DNA from: Prochlorococcus sp. AG-436-M02
Lineage (GTDB): Bacteria > Cyanobacteriota > Cyanobacteriia > PCC-6307 > Cyanobiaceae
Reading direction: 5' to 3'
DNA: 64,000 nt
Assembly: GCA_003212515.1 (NCBI GenBank)
Contig: QCPL01000005.1
Location: forward strand, 1 to 64,000
In this document: positions 18,132 to 28,470 of the stretch, in pieces
Layout: every line of letters begins with the position of its first letter
Numbering within the stretch: position 1 is the stretch's first letter
Made by a program: the position numbers and the translations under genes
The notes under the pieces: generated by a model
Databases searched by the model: none
What the model was told of the DNA's origin: nothing
The model's input: the letters and a program-made list of their open reading frames with translations, nothing else

Positions 18132-20461
18132 TTAAGTCCTGTGCGGGCTATATCAATAACATCTGCCATAGCACGAATTTTATTTATGGTAAGCATTAAC
18201 TGCTCAGAATTTCTTAATTCAATTTTTAGGTCAATACAGGCTGGTTTCCCAGAAGAAGTTTGAACACGAGCATCACTTACATTAATGCCATTATCTGATA
18301 GTCGCATCAATATATCTTTTAGAACACCTACGCGATCAATTACTTCAATACGTATTTGCGTTGAAAACTTATTGCTTTGACTAAGTTGACTATTATTCCA
18401 TCTAACAGGTAATCGCCTTGCACTAGGTACTGATTCTAAATTTATACAATTTTGTCTATGTATTGTAATCCCATGGTTCCCTAGCGCTACAGTGCCAACA
18501 ATATCTTCCCCTGGAAGGGGGCTACAGCAACCACCTAGTCGATACTCAAGTCCTTCTAGGCCAATAATAGGCGAACTTTTTAGTGAAGACTTAGTTGATG
18601 CTAATGTGGCTTGTTGATTACTTATATTATGTTCAACAATTTCATCTTCCTTCTCTGAAGATAAAGTAGTTATATTTTGAAGACGTATCTCTTCTCGTAG
18701 TCGATTAAGAATTTGATGAAGGGTAATTGCACCAAAACCAAGGGCTGCAAGTAAATCATCTGTTGATTTTAAATTACATCGCTCTGCGACTCGTTTCATT
18801 GCTTCACCATTGAGCAATGTATCGAAACCTGTTCTGCCTAAATCTCGTTCGAGGAGATCTTTCCCTCTCTGGATTGTTTCATCTCTGTGACTAATTTTAT
18901 ACCATTGTCTTATACGATTTCTTGCTGTAGGAGTTGCTACATAGTTCAACCAATCAAGACTAGGATGAGCTGTCTTGCTTGTAATAATTTCAACGAAATC
19001 ACCATTATTTAATGGGGTTGTCAAAGCACAAAGTTTGTCATTAATACGTGTGCCATGACAATGGTTGCCAATTTCAGAGTGGATTCTATAAGCAAAATCT
19101 ATTGCAGTCGAACCTTTCCTCAGGCCAACAACATCTCCTTTAGGTGTAAAAACAAAGACTTCTTCATCAAATAAATCTTCTTTAATAGATGAAAGATAGT
19201 CATTATGATCAGATCCACCTTCCTCTTGTTGCCAGTCAACAAGTTGACGTAGCCAATTAAATCGTTCTGTATTTCCTGCTGCAGGAGAACCACCTTCTTT
19301 GTATTTCCAGTGTGCAGCAATTCCAAATTCAGCAACCTGATGCATTTCAGGTGTCCTGATTTGCACTTCTATTGGTCTATGTCTGCCAATGACAGCTGTA
19401 TGAAGTGATTGGTAGCCATTTGGTTTGGGAAGACCTATGTAATCTTTAAAACGTCCTGGGATCGGTCTAAATGTATCGTGGACTACTGCTAAAGCTCGGT
19501 AACAGGTCTCTAAGTTTGGGACAATAATGCGAAGTGCTGCAACATCGTAAATCTCATGAAACTCTTTATCTTGACGTTGCATTTTGCTCCAAATACCAAA
19601 TAGGTGTTTTGGACGTCCAGTAATTTCACAATCGAGGAGACCTGATTCAATTAAGCGGGTTTTTAGAGATTTAACGGTTGTTTCTAAACGCTTTTCTCTT
19701 TCACTGCGCTTTGTAACTACTTCTTGTTGTATTTGCTTATAAGACTTTGGTTCGAGCAGTTTAAATGCAAGGTCTTCTAATTCCCATTTAAAACGACCTA
19801 TGCCCAGTCGATTAGCTAAAGGAGCATAGATTTCTCGAGTTTCAAGAGCAATGCGTTCTTGTTTGTCAGGTTGTAAAGCATCTATAGTTCGCATGTTATG
19901 CAACCTATCAGCAAGTTTTACAAGAACTACACGTATATCACTAGCCATTGCTAAAAACATTTTGCGAAGGTTTTCAGCTTGGGCTTCCGTCCTATTAGGG
20001 AAGTGAATACCTCCTAATTTGGTGACGCCTTCAACTAATCCTCTTACTTCAGCCCCAAAATATTCTTCTAATTGATCAAGGGAAATATTTGTATCTTCAA
20101 CAACATCATGAAGAAAACCTGCTGCTATGACTTTTGGACTGGCTCCAATTTCTTTAAGGAGATTGGCTACTGCAACAGGATGAACTATGTATGGATCACC
20201 ACTTACTCTAAATTGACCTTTATGTAATCTAAATGCTAAGTCAAAAGCTGATGCTAGTAATGCTTCTGAATCCGCAGGGCAGCATTCTCCTATAGGGTTT
20301 GGGACTTGCCTGATGCATTTTTTCAACCATTCTGGTAGAGAGATGCCATAGTCATCAGAACTTTGAATGAGATCCTCTCTAAGCAAAGGTTCATCAGACA
20401 TGGTCAAATTCCCCACCAATGTGGTCTGTCTGCTATTTGAGGCAGAAGAGGTGTTTAACAT
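18128..20461 (-). CDS. Bifunctional (p)ppGpp synthetase/hydrolase Rel (SpoT-type)
   Basis: This 777-residue RSH protein sets the level of the alarmone (p)ppGpp. In order it has an HD hydrolase domain with HDVVEDT intact (118-124), a synthetase domain including RFKDYIGLPKPNGYQSLHT, a TGS domain (VFTPKGDVVGLRKGSTAIDFAY), and a C-terminal ACT domain. The RFKD motif is the bifunctional RxKD form, not the ExDD form of mono-functional RelA. Both activities are therefore expected. An ATG at 20401 would trim 20 poorly conserved residues. It is divergent from the ABC ATPase gene. Confidence 0.95.
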   Translation of the reverse strand: MLNTSSASNSRQTTLVGNLTMSDEPLLREDLIQSSDDYGISLPEWLKKCIRQVPNPIGECCPADSEALLASAFDLAFRLHKGQFRVSGDPYIVHPVAVANLLKEIGASPKVIAAGFLHDVVEDTNISLDQLEEYFGAEVRGLVEGVTKLGGIHFPNRTEAQAENLRKMFLAMASDIRVVLVKLADRLHNMRTIDALQPDKQERIALETREIYAPLANRLGIGRFKWELEDLAFKLLEPKSYKQIQQEVVTKRSEREKRLETTVKSLKTRLIESGLLDCEITGRPKHLFGIWSKMQRQDKEFHEIYDVAALRIIVPNLETCYRALAVVHDTFRPIPGRFKDYIGLPKPNGYQSLHTAVIGRHRPIEVQIRTPEMHQVAEFGIAAHWKYKEGGSPAAGNTERFNWLRQLVDWQQEEGGSDHNDYLSSIKEDLFDEEVFVFTPKGDVVGLRKGSTAIDFAYRIHSEIGNHCHGTRINDKLCALTTPLNNGDFVEIITSKTAHPSLDWLNYVATPTARNRIRQWYKISHRDETIQRGKDLLERDLGRTGFDTLLNGEAMKRVAERCNLKSTDDLLAALGFGAITLHQILNRLREEIRLQNITTLSSEKEDEIVEHNISNQQATLASTKSSLKSSPIIGLEGLEYRLGGCCSPLPGEDIVGTVALGNHGITIHRQNCINLESVPSARRLPVRWNNSQLSQSNKFSTQIRIEVIDRVGVLKDILMRLSDNGINVSDARVQTSSGKPACIDLKIELRNSEQLMLTINKIRAMADVIDIARTGLN

Positions 20462-20516
20462 CTGTCCCAGTGGGTTAACTCATCTTATTCGTGCTTAAGC
20501 AGCCTTGCTAAAATTT

Positions 20517-22127
20517 ATGAATTGTTCTCAAAAGGATGTCTTAAATATTAAAGATCTGTGTGTTTCATACCCACATAGCAAGAAGTGGGTCTTAGATAAT
20601 TTTACGTTGAATCTGGGGTCTGGAGAACGCCTTGCATTGCTTGGGAGTTCAGGCTCTGGGAAAAGCACTGTAGCTAAGGCCTTATTGCAAATAATCCCTG
20701 CTGGCAGTATTTGTAGAGGAGAAATTTTGTTGAATGGTAACGATTTACTGAAAAAACCTAATGAGGCTTTGCACAAATTACGAGGAGAATTAATTGGATT
20801 AGTTTTCCAGGATCCTGGTACTCGTCTGAACCCCTTAATGACCATTGGGGAGCATCTTATGGATACTTTGCATTCCCATCAGCCAGATCAGTCATCTTCT
20901 TTTAGAAGAATGAGATCAGAAGAATTATTGAAAAAAGTTGGGATTAATCCACAACGTTTCAATTCATATCCACATGAGTTCAGTGGTGGGATGCGCCAAC
21001 GTGTTGCTATTGCTTTGGCTATTGCTTTAAACCCACCTTTGATTATTGCTGATGAACCAACTTCTAGCTTGGATGTAGCAATTGCCAATCAAATTATGGG
21101 AGAATTGAGCTTTCTTTGTGATGAATTAGGAAGCTCTCTATTATTAATTACGCATGATCTTGCACTTGCCTCCAGATGGTGCTCAAGAATGGCAATTCTT
21201 GACCATGGAAAGATTGTAGAAGAGTCTCCTACTCAAAACTTGATCAATTATCCTGGTTCCTGTTTAGCTAAGAAGTTAGTTGATGCAGCAAAAAAACGAG
21301 AGGGGGCTGCTTTTGAAGTAAAGCCAGTTGCAAAAACTATTTTAGAAGTAAATCGATTACGTTGTTGGCATTCTTTGGGAGGTATGCCCTGGAAGTCGAA
21401 TTGGTTAAGGGCAATTGACGAAGTGAGCTTTTCATTACACGTAGGTGAAACATTAGGTGTAGTAGGAGTATCTGGTTGTGGTAAAAGTACATTATGTCGA
21501 GCTCTCTTAGGTTTAATCCCAATTAGGGGAGGTGAGGTCAATTTGCTTGGGACTAACCTGGCAAAGTTGAAAGGAAATCATTTGAAAATCGCGAGACAAT
21601 CTCTGCAAATGATTTTCCAAGATCCCTTTGCTTCCTTAAATCCCAAAATGACTGTTTTAGAAACAGTTTCTGATCCTCTTTTACTCCATGGTTTAGCAAC
21701 AAAAACTAGTGCAAAAGAACAAGTCCGCTTCTTACTAGAACAAGTTGGTTTAACCCCAGTAGATTATTTTATAAATCGTCTACCAAATCATCTTTCAGGT
21801 GGCCAGCAACAGAGAGTCGCAATTGCTCGTTCATTGAGCCTATCTCCTAAGATTTTAATCTGTGACGAAAGTATCAGTATGTTGGACCTAGAAATTCAGG
21901 CAGATATATTGGATTTACTTCACTTGTTACAAAAGGATCTTGGATTAGCCATTATTTTCATTACGCATGACTTATCTGTGGCTAGTTCTTTTTGCCATAG
22001 AGTCATTGTTTTGGATCAAGGGAAAATCGTAGAGGAAGGGCCTGCGCAGCAAATCTTTCAAGATCCTAAGTCTCTTTTAACAAAGGAGTTAATTCGTGCT
22101 TCACCAACAATTTTTTCTCCAGTCTGA
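20517..22127 (+). CDS. Peptide-type ABC transporter, fused double ATPase (DppD-DppF-like)
   Basis: The protein is one chain of about 536 residues with two complete ATP-binding cassettes. Cassette 1 has Walker A GSSGSGKST, signature SGGMRQRVAI and Walker B LIIADEPTSSLD. Cassette 2 has GVSGCGKST, LSGGQQQRVAIARS and LICDESISMLD. It matches the dipeptide/oligopeptide/nickel transporter ATPases that act as a DppD-DppF pair. No permease or binding protein is adjacent, so the substrate is unknown and its membrane partners must be encoded elsewhere. ATG 20517 is preferred over TTG 20505. Confidence 0.9.
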   Translation: MNCSQKDVLNIKDLCVSYPHSKKWVLDNFTLNLGSGERLALLGSSGSGKSTVAKALLQIIPAGSICRGEILLNGNDLLKKPNEALHKLRGELIGLVFQDPGTRLNPLMTIGEHLMDTLHSHQPDQSSSFRRMRSEELLKKVGINPQRFNSYPHEFSGGMRQRVAIALAIALNPPLIIADEPTSSLDVAIANQIMGELSFLCDELGSSLLLITHDLALASRWCSRMAILDHGKIVEESPTQNLINYPGSCLAKKLVDAAKKREGAAFEVKPVAKTILEVNRLRCWHSLGGMPWKSNWLRAIDEVSFSLHVGETLGVVGVSGCGKSTLCRALLGLIPIRGGEVNLLGTNLAKLKGNHLKIARQSLQMIFQDPFASLNPKMTVLETVSDPLLLHGLATKTSAKEQVRFLLEQVGLTPVDYFINRLPNHLSGGQQQRVAIARSLSLSPKILICDESISMLDLEIQADILDLLHLLQKDLGLAIIFITHDLSVASSFCHRVIVLDQGKIVEEGPAQQIFQDPKSLLTKELIRASPTIFSPV

Positions 22128-22136
22128 GCGGACATA

Positions 22137-23093
22137 TTATTTGCGTAAAATAGAAAGAATTTTCAGAAAAGCATCAGGTAATGGAGCCTCGAAAAGCATC
22201 TCTTGCTTTGAGATGGGATGCTTCAAGCCAAGATGTACGGCATGTAAGACTTGACCTGCAAGTTTTGTTGGTAATTTTTTGCAACGACTATAAGTTGGAT
22301 CTCCAAGGATTGGATGTCCTATATGAGCCGAATGCACGCGAATTTGATGGGTACGTCCAGTATCTAATTTAAATTTCAGAAGAGAATAGTCGCCCAAGCG
22401 TTCTTTTAGTTCCCAATGAGTACAAGCATATCGACCTGATTCATCATTGACTACTGCATATTTTTTCCTATCTACTGGATGACGACCAATAGCCCCTATA
22501 ACTATTCCTTTGTCGCCATTTGGGACTCCATGAACTAAAGCGAGGTATTGCCGAGAAGCAATCCTTTTTTGGATTTGTATCTGCAGATTTAACAAGGCTT
22601 CTTGGCTTTTGGCAACAACAATACAGCCTGTAGTATCTTTATCGAGTCTATGTACAATTCCAGGACGAAGTTTACCGTTAATTCCAGGGAGGTCGGGGCA
22701 GTGATGCAATAATCCATTGACTAATGTCCCGCTTTTATTCCCTGGAGCAGGATGAACAGTTAGTCCTGCTTGCTTATTAATAATTATAAGATGTTCATCT
22801 TCATAAAGGATGTCTAAGTCTATTTTCTCTGGCTTTAGATATGGCAATGGTTCTGGTGGAAGTACCCATACTTTAATTTCATCATTTGTTCGAAGAGGAG
22901 TTTTCGCTTTGCCTTGTTTTCCATTCACTAGTACTAAACCATTTTCAATGAATTTTTGAATTCTTGCTCTACTTTGTTCTGGCCTTTGACTCACTAGCCA
23001 TCGATCTAAACGCATTGGTAATGGATTGAGATAATGGAGTACCGCCAATTCTCCTTCACCTTCACCAAAGGGATGTGTTTGAGTTGTAGACAT
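22137..23093 (-). CDS. rluD: RluA-family 23S rRNA pseudouridine synthase (RluD-like)
   Basis: The 318-residue enzyme has an N-terminal S4 RNA-binding domain (MRLDRWLVSQRP...IENGLVLVNGK). The catalytic RluA domain has its active-site Asp in GIVHRLDKDTTGCIVVAKS. The late KLDTGRTHQIRVHSAHIGHPILGD motif is typical. RluD modifies helix 69 of 23S rRNA; the exact target here is inferred. It starts within the rbgA stop (TGATG, one-base overlap), so the two ribosome-assembly genes are coupled. Confidence 0.92.
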   Translation of the reverse strand: MSTTQTHPFGEGEGELAVLHYLNPLPMRLDRWLVSQRPEQSRARIQKFIENGLVLVNGKQGKAKTPLRTNDEIKVWVLPPEPLPYLKPEKIDLDILYEDEHLIIINKQAGLTVHPAPGNKSGTLVNGLLHHCPDLPGINGKLRPGIVHRLDKDTTGCIVVAKSQEALLNLQIQIQKRIASRQYLALVHGVPNGDKGIVIGAIGRHPVDRKKYAVVNDESGRYACTHWELKERLGDYSLLKFKLDTGRTHQIRVHSAHIGHPILGDPTYSRCKKLPTKLAGQVLHAVHLGLKHPISKQEMLFEAPLPDAFLKILSILRK

Positions 23094-23956
23094 CAGGGAA
23101 GTTCTAAAGAGATAGGACCAATTAGTTTTTTGCGAAAATCATCTAATAATCTTTGAGCCATTCGATTTGTATTACCCGAGGTATGATGGTCAGCAGCATT
23201 TTTCAACCATAAGTGTCCATTGCTTTGAGCTTTCTCAAGCCTTATCCCATACCGTTTTTCAAGTGTACGGCAAGGTTTGCCAGATAAACTTGTTTGCTCA
23301 CATTGTTCGAGTACTCCTAGAAATCGTATTGCAACAGATTCCACATCGTAGGATGCTTGGCCAATATCATCGCAGAAGGCAAGCCTTAATGCAGCTTCTT
23401 GGTTTTCTAACCTACTCGGAAGGACTCCTGGTGCATCCAGTAGATCAAGTTGTTGTCCAACGCGTACCCATCTTAGAGAGCGTGTAACACCTGCACGTCT
23501 AGAGCTTTGCACGACTTTCTTATTTACTAATCTATTTATTAGAGCTGATTTCCCAACATTAGGGAAGCCAAGAGTTAATGCTCTAACTGCTCGATGTTTC
23601 ATTCCTCTTAATTGGCGACGATTATTTAATTCTTTGCCTAGTTTTATGGCTGTTTCTTTGATCTGCTTAGTTCCCATTCCTGTTTTGGCATCACACCATA
23701 GTGCTGTTTGCCCTTGTTGTTTAAACCACGTATCCCATACTTCTAAAGATTGTTCAGAGATCATATCTCTCCTATTAATCACTAATAAATGTTTTTTGTT
23801 CTTGATCCATTTTTCAAGACATGGGTGAGATGTAGAGCGTGGTATTCGAGCATCTCTCACTTCTATAACAAGGTCTACTTTCTCAAGGCTGAGAGTAAGT
23901 TGTTTTTCTGCTTTGGCTATGTGCCCTGGATACCATTGGATAATTTGGGAGGTCAC
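23093..23956 (-). CDS. rbgA: Ribosome biogenesis GTPase RbgA (YlqF)
   Basis: This 287-residue GTPase is circularly permuted. The G4-like NRRDM comes before the G1 loop GFPNVGKSALINRL and the G3 motif DAPGVLPSRL. The N-terminal IQWYPGHIAKAEKQ is the family hallmark. RbgA acts in late assembly of the 50S subunit. It is the first gene of an rbgA-rluD pair. Upstream lies the 320-base gap shared with divergently transcribed pgk. Confidence 0.95.
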   Translation of the reverse strand: MTSQIIQWYPGHIAKAEKQLTLSLEKVDLVIEVRDARIPRSTSHPCLEKWIKNKKHLLVINRRDMISEQSLEVWDTWFKQQGQTALWCDAKTGMGTKQIKETAIKLGKELNNRRQLRGMKHRAVRALTLGFPNVGKSALINRLVNKKVVQSSRRAGVTRSLRWVRVGQQLDLLDAPGVLPSRLENQEAALRLAFCDDIGQASYDVESVAIRFLGVLEQCEQTSLSGKPCRTLEKRYGIRLEKAQSNGHLWLKNAADHHTSGNTNRMAQRLLDDFRKKLIGPISLELP

Positions 23957-24276
23957 GGCATAATTGGTATTAAATGGAGGACAAAGTAATTACGAAAATA
24001 GGACAAACTAGCTTAAATGAATTTTCTATAGATTAATAGTTCATTGGTGTGACGAGGAAAAATTAGTATTGAACTTTTTCTTAGATTTGGGGCAATTTTC
24101 GAAATTTAGCTAACTAATTTCTCACTTTTAATAGAAGTAAGAGAAATTGATTTCTTGTAATAACAATGCTTTTCAGCCTTTAGGACTATGGTCAGGTGAA
24201 TACTCTGGCTGATTGTGGAAGTATTTTCACTGTTCTCGAGCTAGTCTCACCGGGTTTTTAATACCCAAGGCAATTC
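23957..24276. promoter_or_regulatory. Divergent intergenic region between rbgA and pgk
   Basis: These 320 bases hold no open frame of useful length and no tRNA-like fold. They must carry promoters for rbgA (leftward) and pgk (rightward), but I find no -35/-10 pair good enough to place. Just before pgk, GGGT (24252-24255) and ACCC (24263-24266) can pair around a short loop. AAGG (24267-24270) six bases before the ATG is a good ribosome-binding site, so the small hairpin borders the initiation region. Confidence 0.4.
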
Positions 24277-25485
24277 ATGGCAAAGCGTTCTCTTTCAAGT
24301 CTCGGCGTAGAGGACCTATGTGGTAAAAGAGTTTTGGTTCGCGTTGATTTTAATGTTCCTTTGAATGAAGAAGGTTCAATAACCGATGACACAAGAATCC
24401 GTGCAGCACTTCCAACAATTCAACATTTAATAGAGAATCAAGCCAAAGTTATTCTTGCCGCACATTTTGGAAGGCCTAAAGGTCAAGTCAATGAAGATAT
24501 GCGCCTTACTCCTGTATGTAAAAGGTTAAGCGATCTAATAGATCAAACTGTTATTAAGACTGAAAGTTGTATTGGTCCTGATGCTGAATCTAAGGTCAAT
24601 GCTATGAACAATGGTGATGTTGTTCTTTTGGAGAATGTACGTTTTATTGCTGCGGAAGAAAAGAATGATTCGGATTTTGCTAAGAAATTATCTTCTTTAG
24701 CAGAAGTCTATGTGAATGATGCTTTTGGAGCAGCCCACAGAGCCCATGCATCTACTGAAGGAGTGGCTAAACATTTGAATCCGAGCGTAGCTGGGTACTT
24801 AATGGAAAAAGAGCTTCAATATCTGCAAGGTGCTGTTGATGCACCTAAAAGACCTTTAGCTGCAATCGTTGGTGGTTCTAAAGTCAGTAGTAAGATTGGT
24901 GTTCTGGAATCTTTAATTGATAAATGTGACAAAGTTTTGATTGGTGGGGGTATGATTTTTACTTTTTACAAGGCAAGAGGTTTATCTGTCGGGAAAAGCT
25001 TAGTTGAAGAGGATAAGCTTGAACTTGCTAAAGCTCTTGAGGAAAAAGCCAAAGCAAAGGGTGTTGAGTTGCTTTTACCTAACGACGTTCTGCTAGCTGA
25101 CAACTTTTCTCCTGAGGCTAATAGTCAGTTGGCTCAAATAAATTCAATCCCAGACGGTTGGATGGGCTTAGACATAGGACCTGATTCAGTAAAATTATTT
25201 CAAGATGCTTTGGCTGATTGTCAGACTGTAATTTGGAATGGACCAATGGGTGTTTTTGAATTTGATAAATTTGCTAAAGGAACCAATGCTATTTCGACAA
25301 CTTTGGCTGAGTTGAGTTCAAAAGGTTGCTGCACAATCATTGGTGGTGGTGATTCCGTTGCAGCAGTTGAAAAGGCTGGTTTAGCATCCAAAATGTCTCA
25401 TATTTCAACAGGAGGAGGAGCGAGTTTAGAGTTACTTGAAGGTAAAGTCCTCCCAGGTGTAGCTGCTTTAGACGATCAAATTTGA
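24277..25485 (+). CDS. pgk: Phosphoglycerate kinase
   Basis: The 402-residue enzyme interconverts 3-phosphoglycerate and 1,3-bisphosphoglycerate in the Calvin cycle and glycolysis. It has the substrate-binding RVDFNVPL near residue 22, [23 protein letters not shown], and the nucleotide-binding C-terminal [13 protein letters not shown]. Length is normal. AAGG is placed six bases before ATG. It converges on the unknown secreted-protein gene. Confidence 0.98.
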   Translation: MAKRSLSSLGVEDLCGKRVLVRVDFNVPLNEEGSITDDTRIRAALPTIQHLIENQAKVILAAHFGRPKGQVNEDMRLTPVCKRLSDLIDQTVIKTESCIGPDAESKVNAMNNGDVVLLENVRFIAAEEKNDSDFAKKLSSLAEVYVNDAFGAAHRAHASTEGVAKHLNPSVAGYLMEKELQYLQGAVDAPKRPLAAIVGGSKVSSKIGVLESLIDKCDKVLIGGGMIFTFYKARGLSVGKSLVEEDKLELAKALEEKAKAKGVELLLPNDVLLADNFSPEANSQLAQINSIPDGWMGLDIGPDSVKLFQDALADCQTVIWNGPMGVFEFDKFAKGTNAISTTLAELSSKGCCTIIGGGDSVAAVEKAGLASKMSHISTGGGASLELLEGKVLPGVAALDDQI

Positions 25486-25497
25486 ATTGAAAAATCT

Positions 25498-26241
25498 TTA
25501 AGGTTTTAATTCACTAGTTGAAGAGACTATTCTAATTTTTTTTGTTATAGATATTAGGCCTTGAGGATGAGCTATGAGAGCAGCCAGGCGATGTTCACCT
25601 GGCTTTAATGGAGCACGAGCAGATTTGAATATTCCACCAGAGCCCATGGGCATTAGTTCTAATTCTTTCTTCGAGGATTTTGTTTTTTGACCGCTTATAG
25701 CTATTAAACCGCCAGCAATTATTGAGTCTTCAAGAGGCTCTTCAAGTATTATGTCTATGTCATACATACTCCCTGTAAGAACTGCATCTGGAATTTGAAC
25801 AGTCACATCTAGCATTTTATTTCCACTTTTAAGAATTGAGTAGTCACTAAAACTTTCTTTTTTTATCACTTTCCCATTATTAATCGAAATAGCTATTTTT
25901 TGCTTTGATATGAGGTTGTAATTTTGATCATTTCTTTTTTTTGAACCTTTGACTGTTATTTCAAGTAATTTGCGCTCATCTTTTAGATCCTTTAAAAATT
26001 TTATATTCCAAGAGGCATCAGGAAAAACTTTTATAAAGGCATCAAATCTTTGTGATATATCTTTGGCTATTTCTTCTGAGAATAGATTGAATAATTCATT
26101 TTTATTTTTGCTGTTAAATGTTTTCTCGAGTCCTTGTTGTAGTACTTCAATTTCTCTGGCTTGCGAAAAATCACTAGATAAAATGATTGAGAGGATAAAC
26201 ACCCCAGAAATCAACAAAAATTTTAGTGATTTTTGTACCAC
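25498..26241 (-). CDS. Conserved hypothetical exported protein
   Basis: I do not recognise a named family. The 247-residue protein starts with a short basic segment and a hydrophobic stretch (FLLISGVFILSIILSS), followed by a likely signal-peptidase site near QAREIEV. The first half is charged and helical (LEKTFNSKNKNELFNLFSEE), vaguely like an NTF2-type domain. The second half is beta-rich, with PLKPGEHRLAALIAHPQG near the end. It probably acts outside the cytoplasmic membrane or in the thylakoid lumen. It lies between pgk and murG, transcribed opposite to both. Confidence 0.6.
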   Translation of the reverse strand: MVQKSLKFLLISGVFILSIILSSDFSQAREIEVLQQGLEKTFNSKNKNELFNLFSEEIAKDISQRFDAFIKVFPDASWNIKFLKDLKDERKLLEITVKGSKKRNDQNYNLISKQKIAISINNGKVIKKESFSDYSILKSGNKMLDVTVQIPDAVLTGSMYDIDIILEEPLEDSIIAGGLIAISGQKTKSSKKELELMPMGSGGIFKSARAPLKPGEHRLAALIAHPQGLISITKKIRIVSSTSELKP

Positions 26242-26294
26242 AGATGCTCTTGATTTATCTATAACCTAATTGTAGGCATAGAAAAGGATTTTTT

Positions 26295-27365
26295 ATGACT
26301 AAGCTTCTCATTGCTGCTAGTGGTACAGGTGGGCATATTTATCCTGCACTTTCAGTTTCAGAAGCGTTGCCTGAATCTTGGGAAGTATGTTGGCTGGGGG
26401 TTAAAGATCGTCTAGAACAAGTAGTTCTGCCCACAGAATTTGAACTGATCACCATCCCTGTGAAGGCTGTACAAGCGAAAGGAATTAAAAAGTTTGTACA
26501 GCTTATTAAACTTTTGTTTTCAGTCATCTTTGTAGTTCGATTAATTAGGAGAAAAAGGATTGACATTGTTTTCACGACAGGAGGTTATATCTCGGCACCT
26601 TCAATAATTGCTTCTAGGTTATGTAGAGTCCCTGTTATTTTGCATGAGTCCAATGCTTTCCCAGGGAAAGTTACACGCTTGTTAGCTAGATTTTGTGACC
26701 AGGTTGCGTTGGGTTTACCTGTTGCAGAAGAGCATCTGAAAAACTGCAAGCTAACTGTTACGGGGACCCCTGTTAGACCTCAATTTCTATTTTCCAACCC
26801 TTTGCCATCTTGGGTCCCGATGGGAATTACTCCTTTAATCGTTGTAATGGGAGGTAGTCAGGGTGCTGTTGGGTTGAACAAAATGTTCAGAAGGATTCTA
26901 CCTTCTTTATTGAAGAAGGGATGTCGAGTAGTTCACATCATTGGGGAAAATGATAACCCATCAGATATTCAAAACTCCAAATTTGTAGAAAAGACTTTTA
27001 CTGAGGAAGTTGCTGGATTATTGCAACATGCTGATCTTGTAATTAGTAGATCAGGTGCTGGCGCTTTAAGTGAAATTGCAGTGTGTAATACCCCCGCAAT
27101 TCTTATTCCATATCCCTATGCAGCTGATAACCATCAGGAGATCAATGCTGCTTATGCAGCTCAGTTTGGTGGGGTATTAATAATTCATGAAAATATATAT
27201 GCTGCTCAACCTCTGCTTAAATCAATAGGGAATTTACTAGATCTTTCTCCTTCTATTAATGACCAAGGGAAAACCTTGTTAAGTAAAATGAGTGAGGGGA
27301 TAGGCAAGATTGCATCTCCTAAGGCACATCTAGATTTGGTTGAGATTATTCGTCAATACAGCTAA
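26295..27365 (+). CDS. murG: UDP-GlcNAc:undecaprenyl-PP-MurNAc-pentapeptide GlcNAc transferase MurG
   Basis: MurG makes lipid II at the inner face of the membrane. The 356-residue GT-B enzyme has the first glycine loop GTGGHIYPAL (about 10-19), HESNAFPGKV, the second loop GGSQGAVG, and the donor-binding ISRSGAGALSE and PYPYAADNHQEINA. Length is normal. It is isolated from other cell-wall genes. Its last 20 bases overlap the CobC-like gene tail-to-tail. Confidence 0.97.
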   Translation: MTKLLIAASGTGGHIYPALSVSEALPESWEVCWLGVKDRLEQVVLPTEFELITIPVKAVQAKGIKKFVQLIKLLFSVIFVVRLIRRKRIDIVFTTGGYISAPSIIASRLCRVPVILHESNAFPGKVTRLLARFCDQVALGLPVAEEHLKNCKLTVTGTPVRPQFLFSNPLPSWVPMGITPLIVVMGGSQGAVGLNKMFRRILPSLLKKGCRVVHIIGENDNPSDIQNSKFVEKTFTEEVAGLLQHADLVISRSGAGALSEIAVCNTPAILIPYPYAADNHQEINAAYAAQFGGVLIIHENIYAAQPLLKSIGNLLDLSPSINDQGKTLLSKMSEGIGKIASPKAHLDLVEIIRQYS

Positions 27366-28470
27366 GAACTTGTTGCATAGCATTAATTATTTTTTCATTG
27401 TCAGATTTTTTCTTAAGACTAATTCTTAGCCAGTTTTCTCCTAATTCATTAAAAGACCTACAATCTCGTAATAAGATATTTTTTTTAGCAAGAGCTTCTC
27501 GGAAGTGGGTAAGTGAAACACTACTTTCTATTAATTGGAAATTAGTAGCTGATGGATGTGCGGTGATGCCTGAGAGTTTTTGTAAATTTGTTTGAAGCCA
27601 TTCCCCCTCAACTTTTACCCAATCCTGAATTTTTTTTACTTGTGTTTTCAGGATGTCTTCGTCTTCCATTAGCTTTATCCCTACCATTGCCGCTAATCCA
27701 TTTACTGGCCATGGGTCTCTCCATTCTTGCCATTGTTGGAGTCTCCTGGGAGAGCTAATTGCGTAGCCCAGCCTTAATCCTGCGATAGAAAATAATTTTG
27801 TAAGACTTCGAATAACAATTAGATTTGGATAATGAGCGACGAATGGGATAAGTGATTCTTTTTCACCATCTGGTACTAATGGCAGGAAAGCTTCATCGCA
27901 AATTACCAGGCTTTGAGATGAAAGCATGGCTTTTAGAGAATTAAGACTCCAAGATTGTCCAGTGGGATTATGTGGGTTTGTAATCCAGATCACATTTTCA
28001 TGAGGTTTTAATGGAAAGAATTGTGGAAAAAAAGAGTTCCATTTTAAGGGAATGGGACAAGTTATAAATTTGCCATTCCAGCATCTAAGTGCTCTTTTGT
28101 AATCTAAGAAACCTGGTGAAGGTAAGATGCTGACTCCATGCCAGGCGGCATCACGAGCAGCCCAAGTTATCAGCTCTGAAGCTCCATTTCCTGGCAAGAC
28201 CATAGAAGAGTCGACTTCATGAAATTTACCGATTGCTTCTCTTAGCCTTAAATAACTGCGATCAGGGTAGATTTTCAGTGCAGTGCCATTAACTCCTTGG
28301 GATAGACATTTTTGCAGATTAGGAGGAAGAGGAAAGGGGGTTAAAGAGGCACTAGCGTCAATAAGAGAACTTATATTTACTTTTAGCCTGTTTGCTTCTT
28401 GCTCTAGATTTCCACCATGTTGAAGCAAAAGTTTTTGACCATGTTCCGAAAACTTATTGTTTAAACCCAT
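27346..28470 (-). CDS. CobC/CobD-like PLP aminotransferase (threonine-phosphate decarboxylase candidate)
   Basis: This is a class I/II PLP enzyme of 374 residues. It starts [12 protein letters not shown]...[16 protein letters not shown], which resembles the HGG...DFSANINP opening of L-threonine-O-3-phosphate decarboxylase, the aminopropanol-linker enzyme of cobalamin synthesis. Other motifs are [21 protein letters not shown] and the PLP-lysine segment [20 protein letters not shown] HisC-type role cannot be excluded from sequence alone. It overlaps pyrD by ten bases and is probably cotranscribed with it. Confidence 0.78.
   Translation of the reverse strand: MGLNNKFSEHGQKLLLQHGGNLEQEANRLKVNISSLIDASASLTPFPLPPNLQKCLSQGVNGTALKIYPDRSYLRLREAIGKFHEVDSSMVLPGNGASELITWAARDAAWHGVSILPSPGFLDYKRALRCWNGKFITCPIPLKWNSFFPQFFPLKPHENVIWITNPHNPTGQSWSLNSLKAMLSSQSLVICDEAFLPLVPDGEKESLIPFVAHYPNLIVIRSLTKLFSIAGLRLGYAISSPRRLQQWQEWRDPWPVNGLAAMVGIKLMEDEDILKTQVKKIQDWVKVEGEWLQTNLQKLSGITAHPSATNFQLIESSVSLTHFREALAKKNILLRDCRSFNELGENWLRISLKKKSDNEKIINAMQQVLSCIDE

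Noticed and set aside
23957-24276. Small non-coding RNA in the rbgA-pgk gap
   Set aside because: No stable fold with terminator or known cyanobacterial small-RNA motif was recognised; transcript data would be needed.
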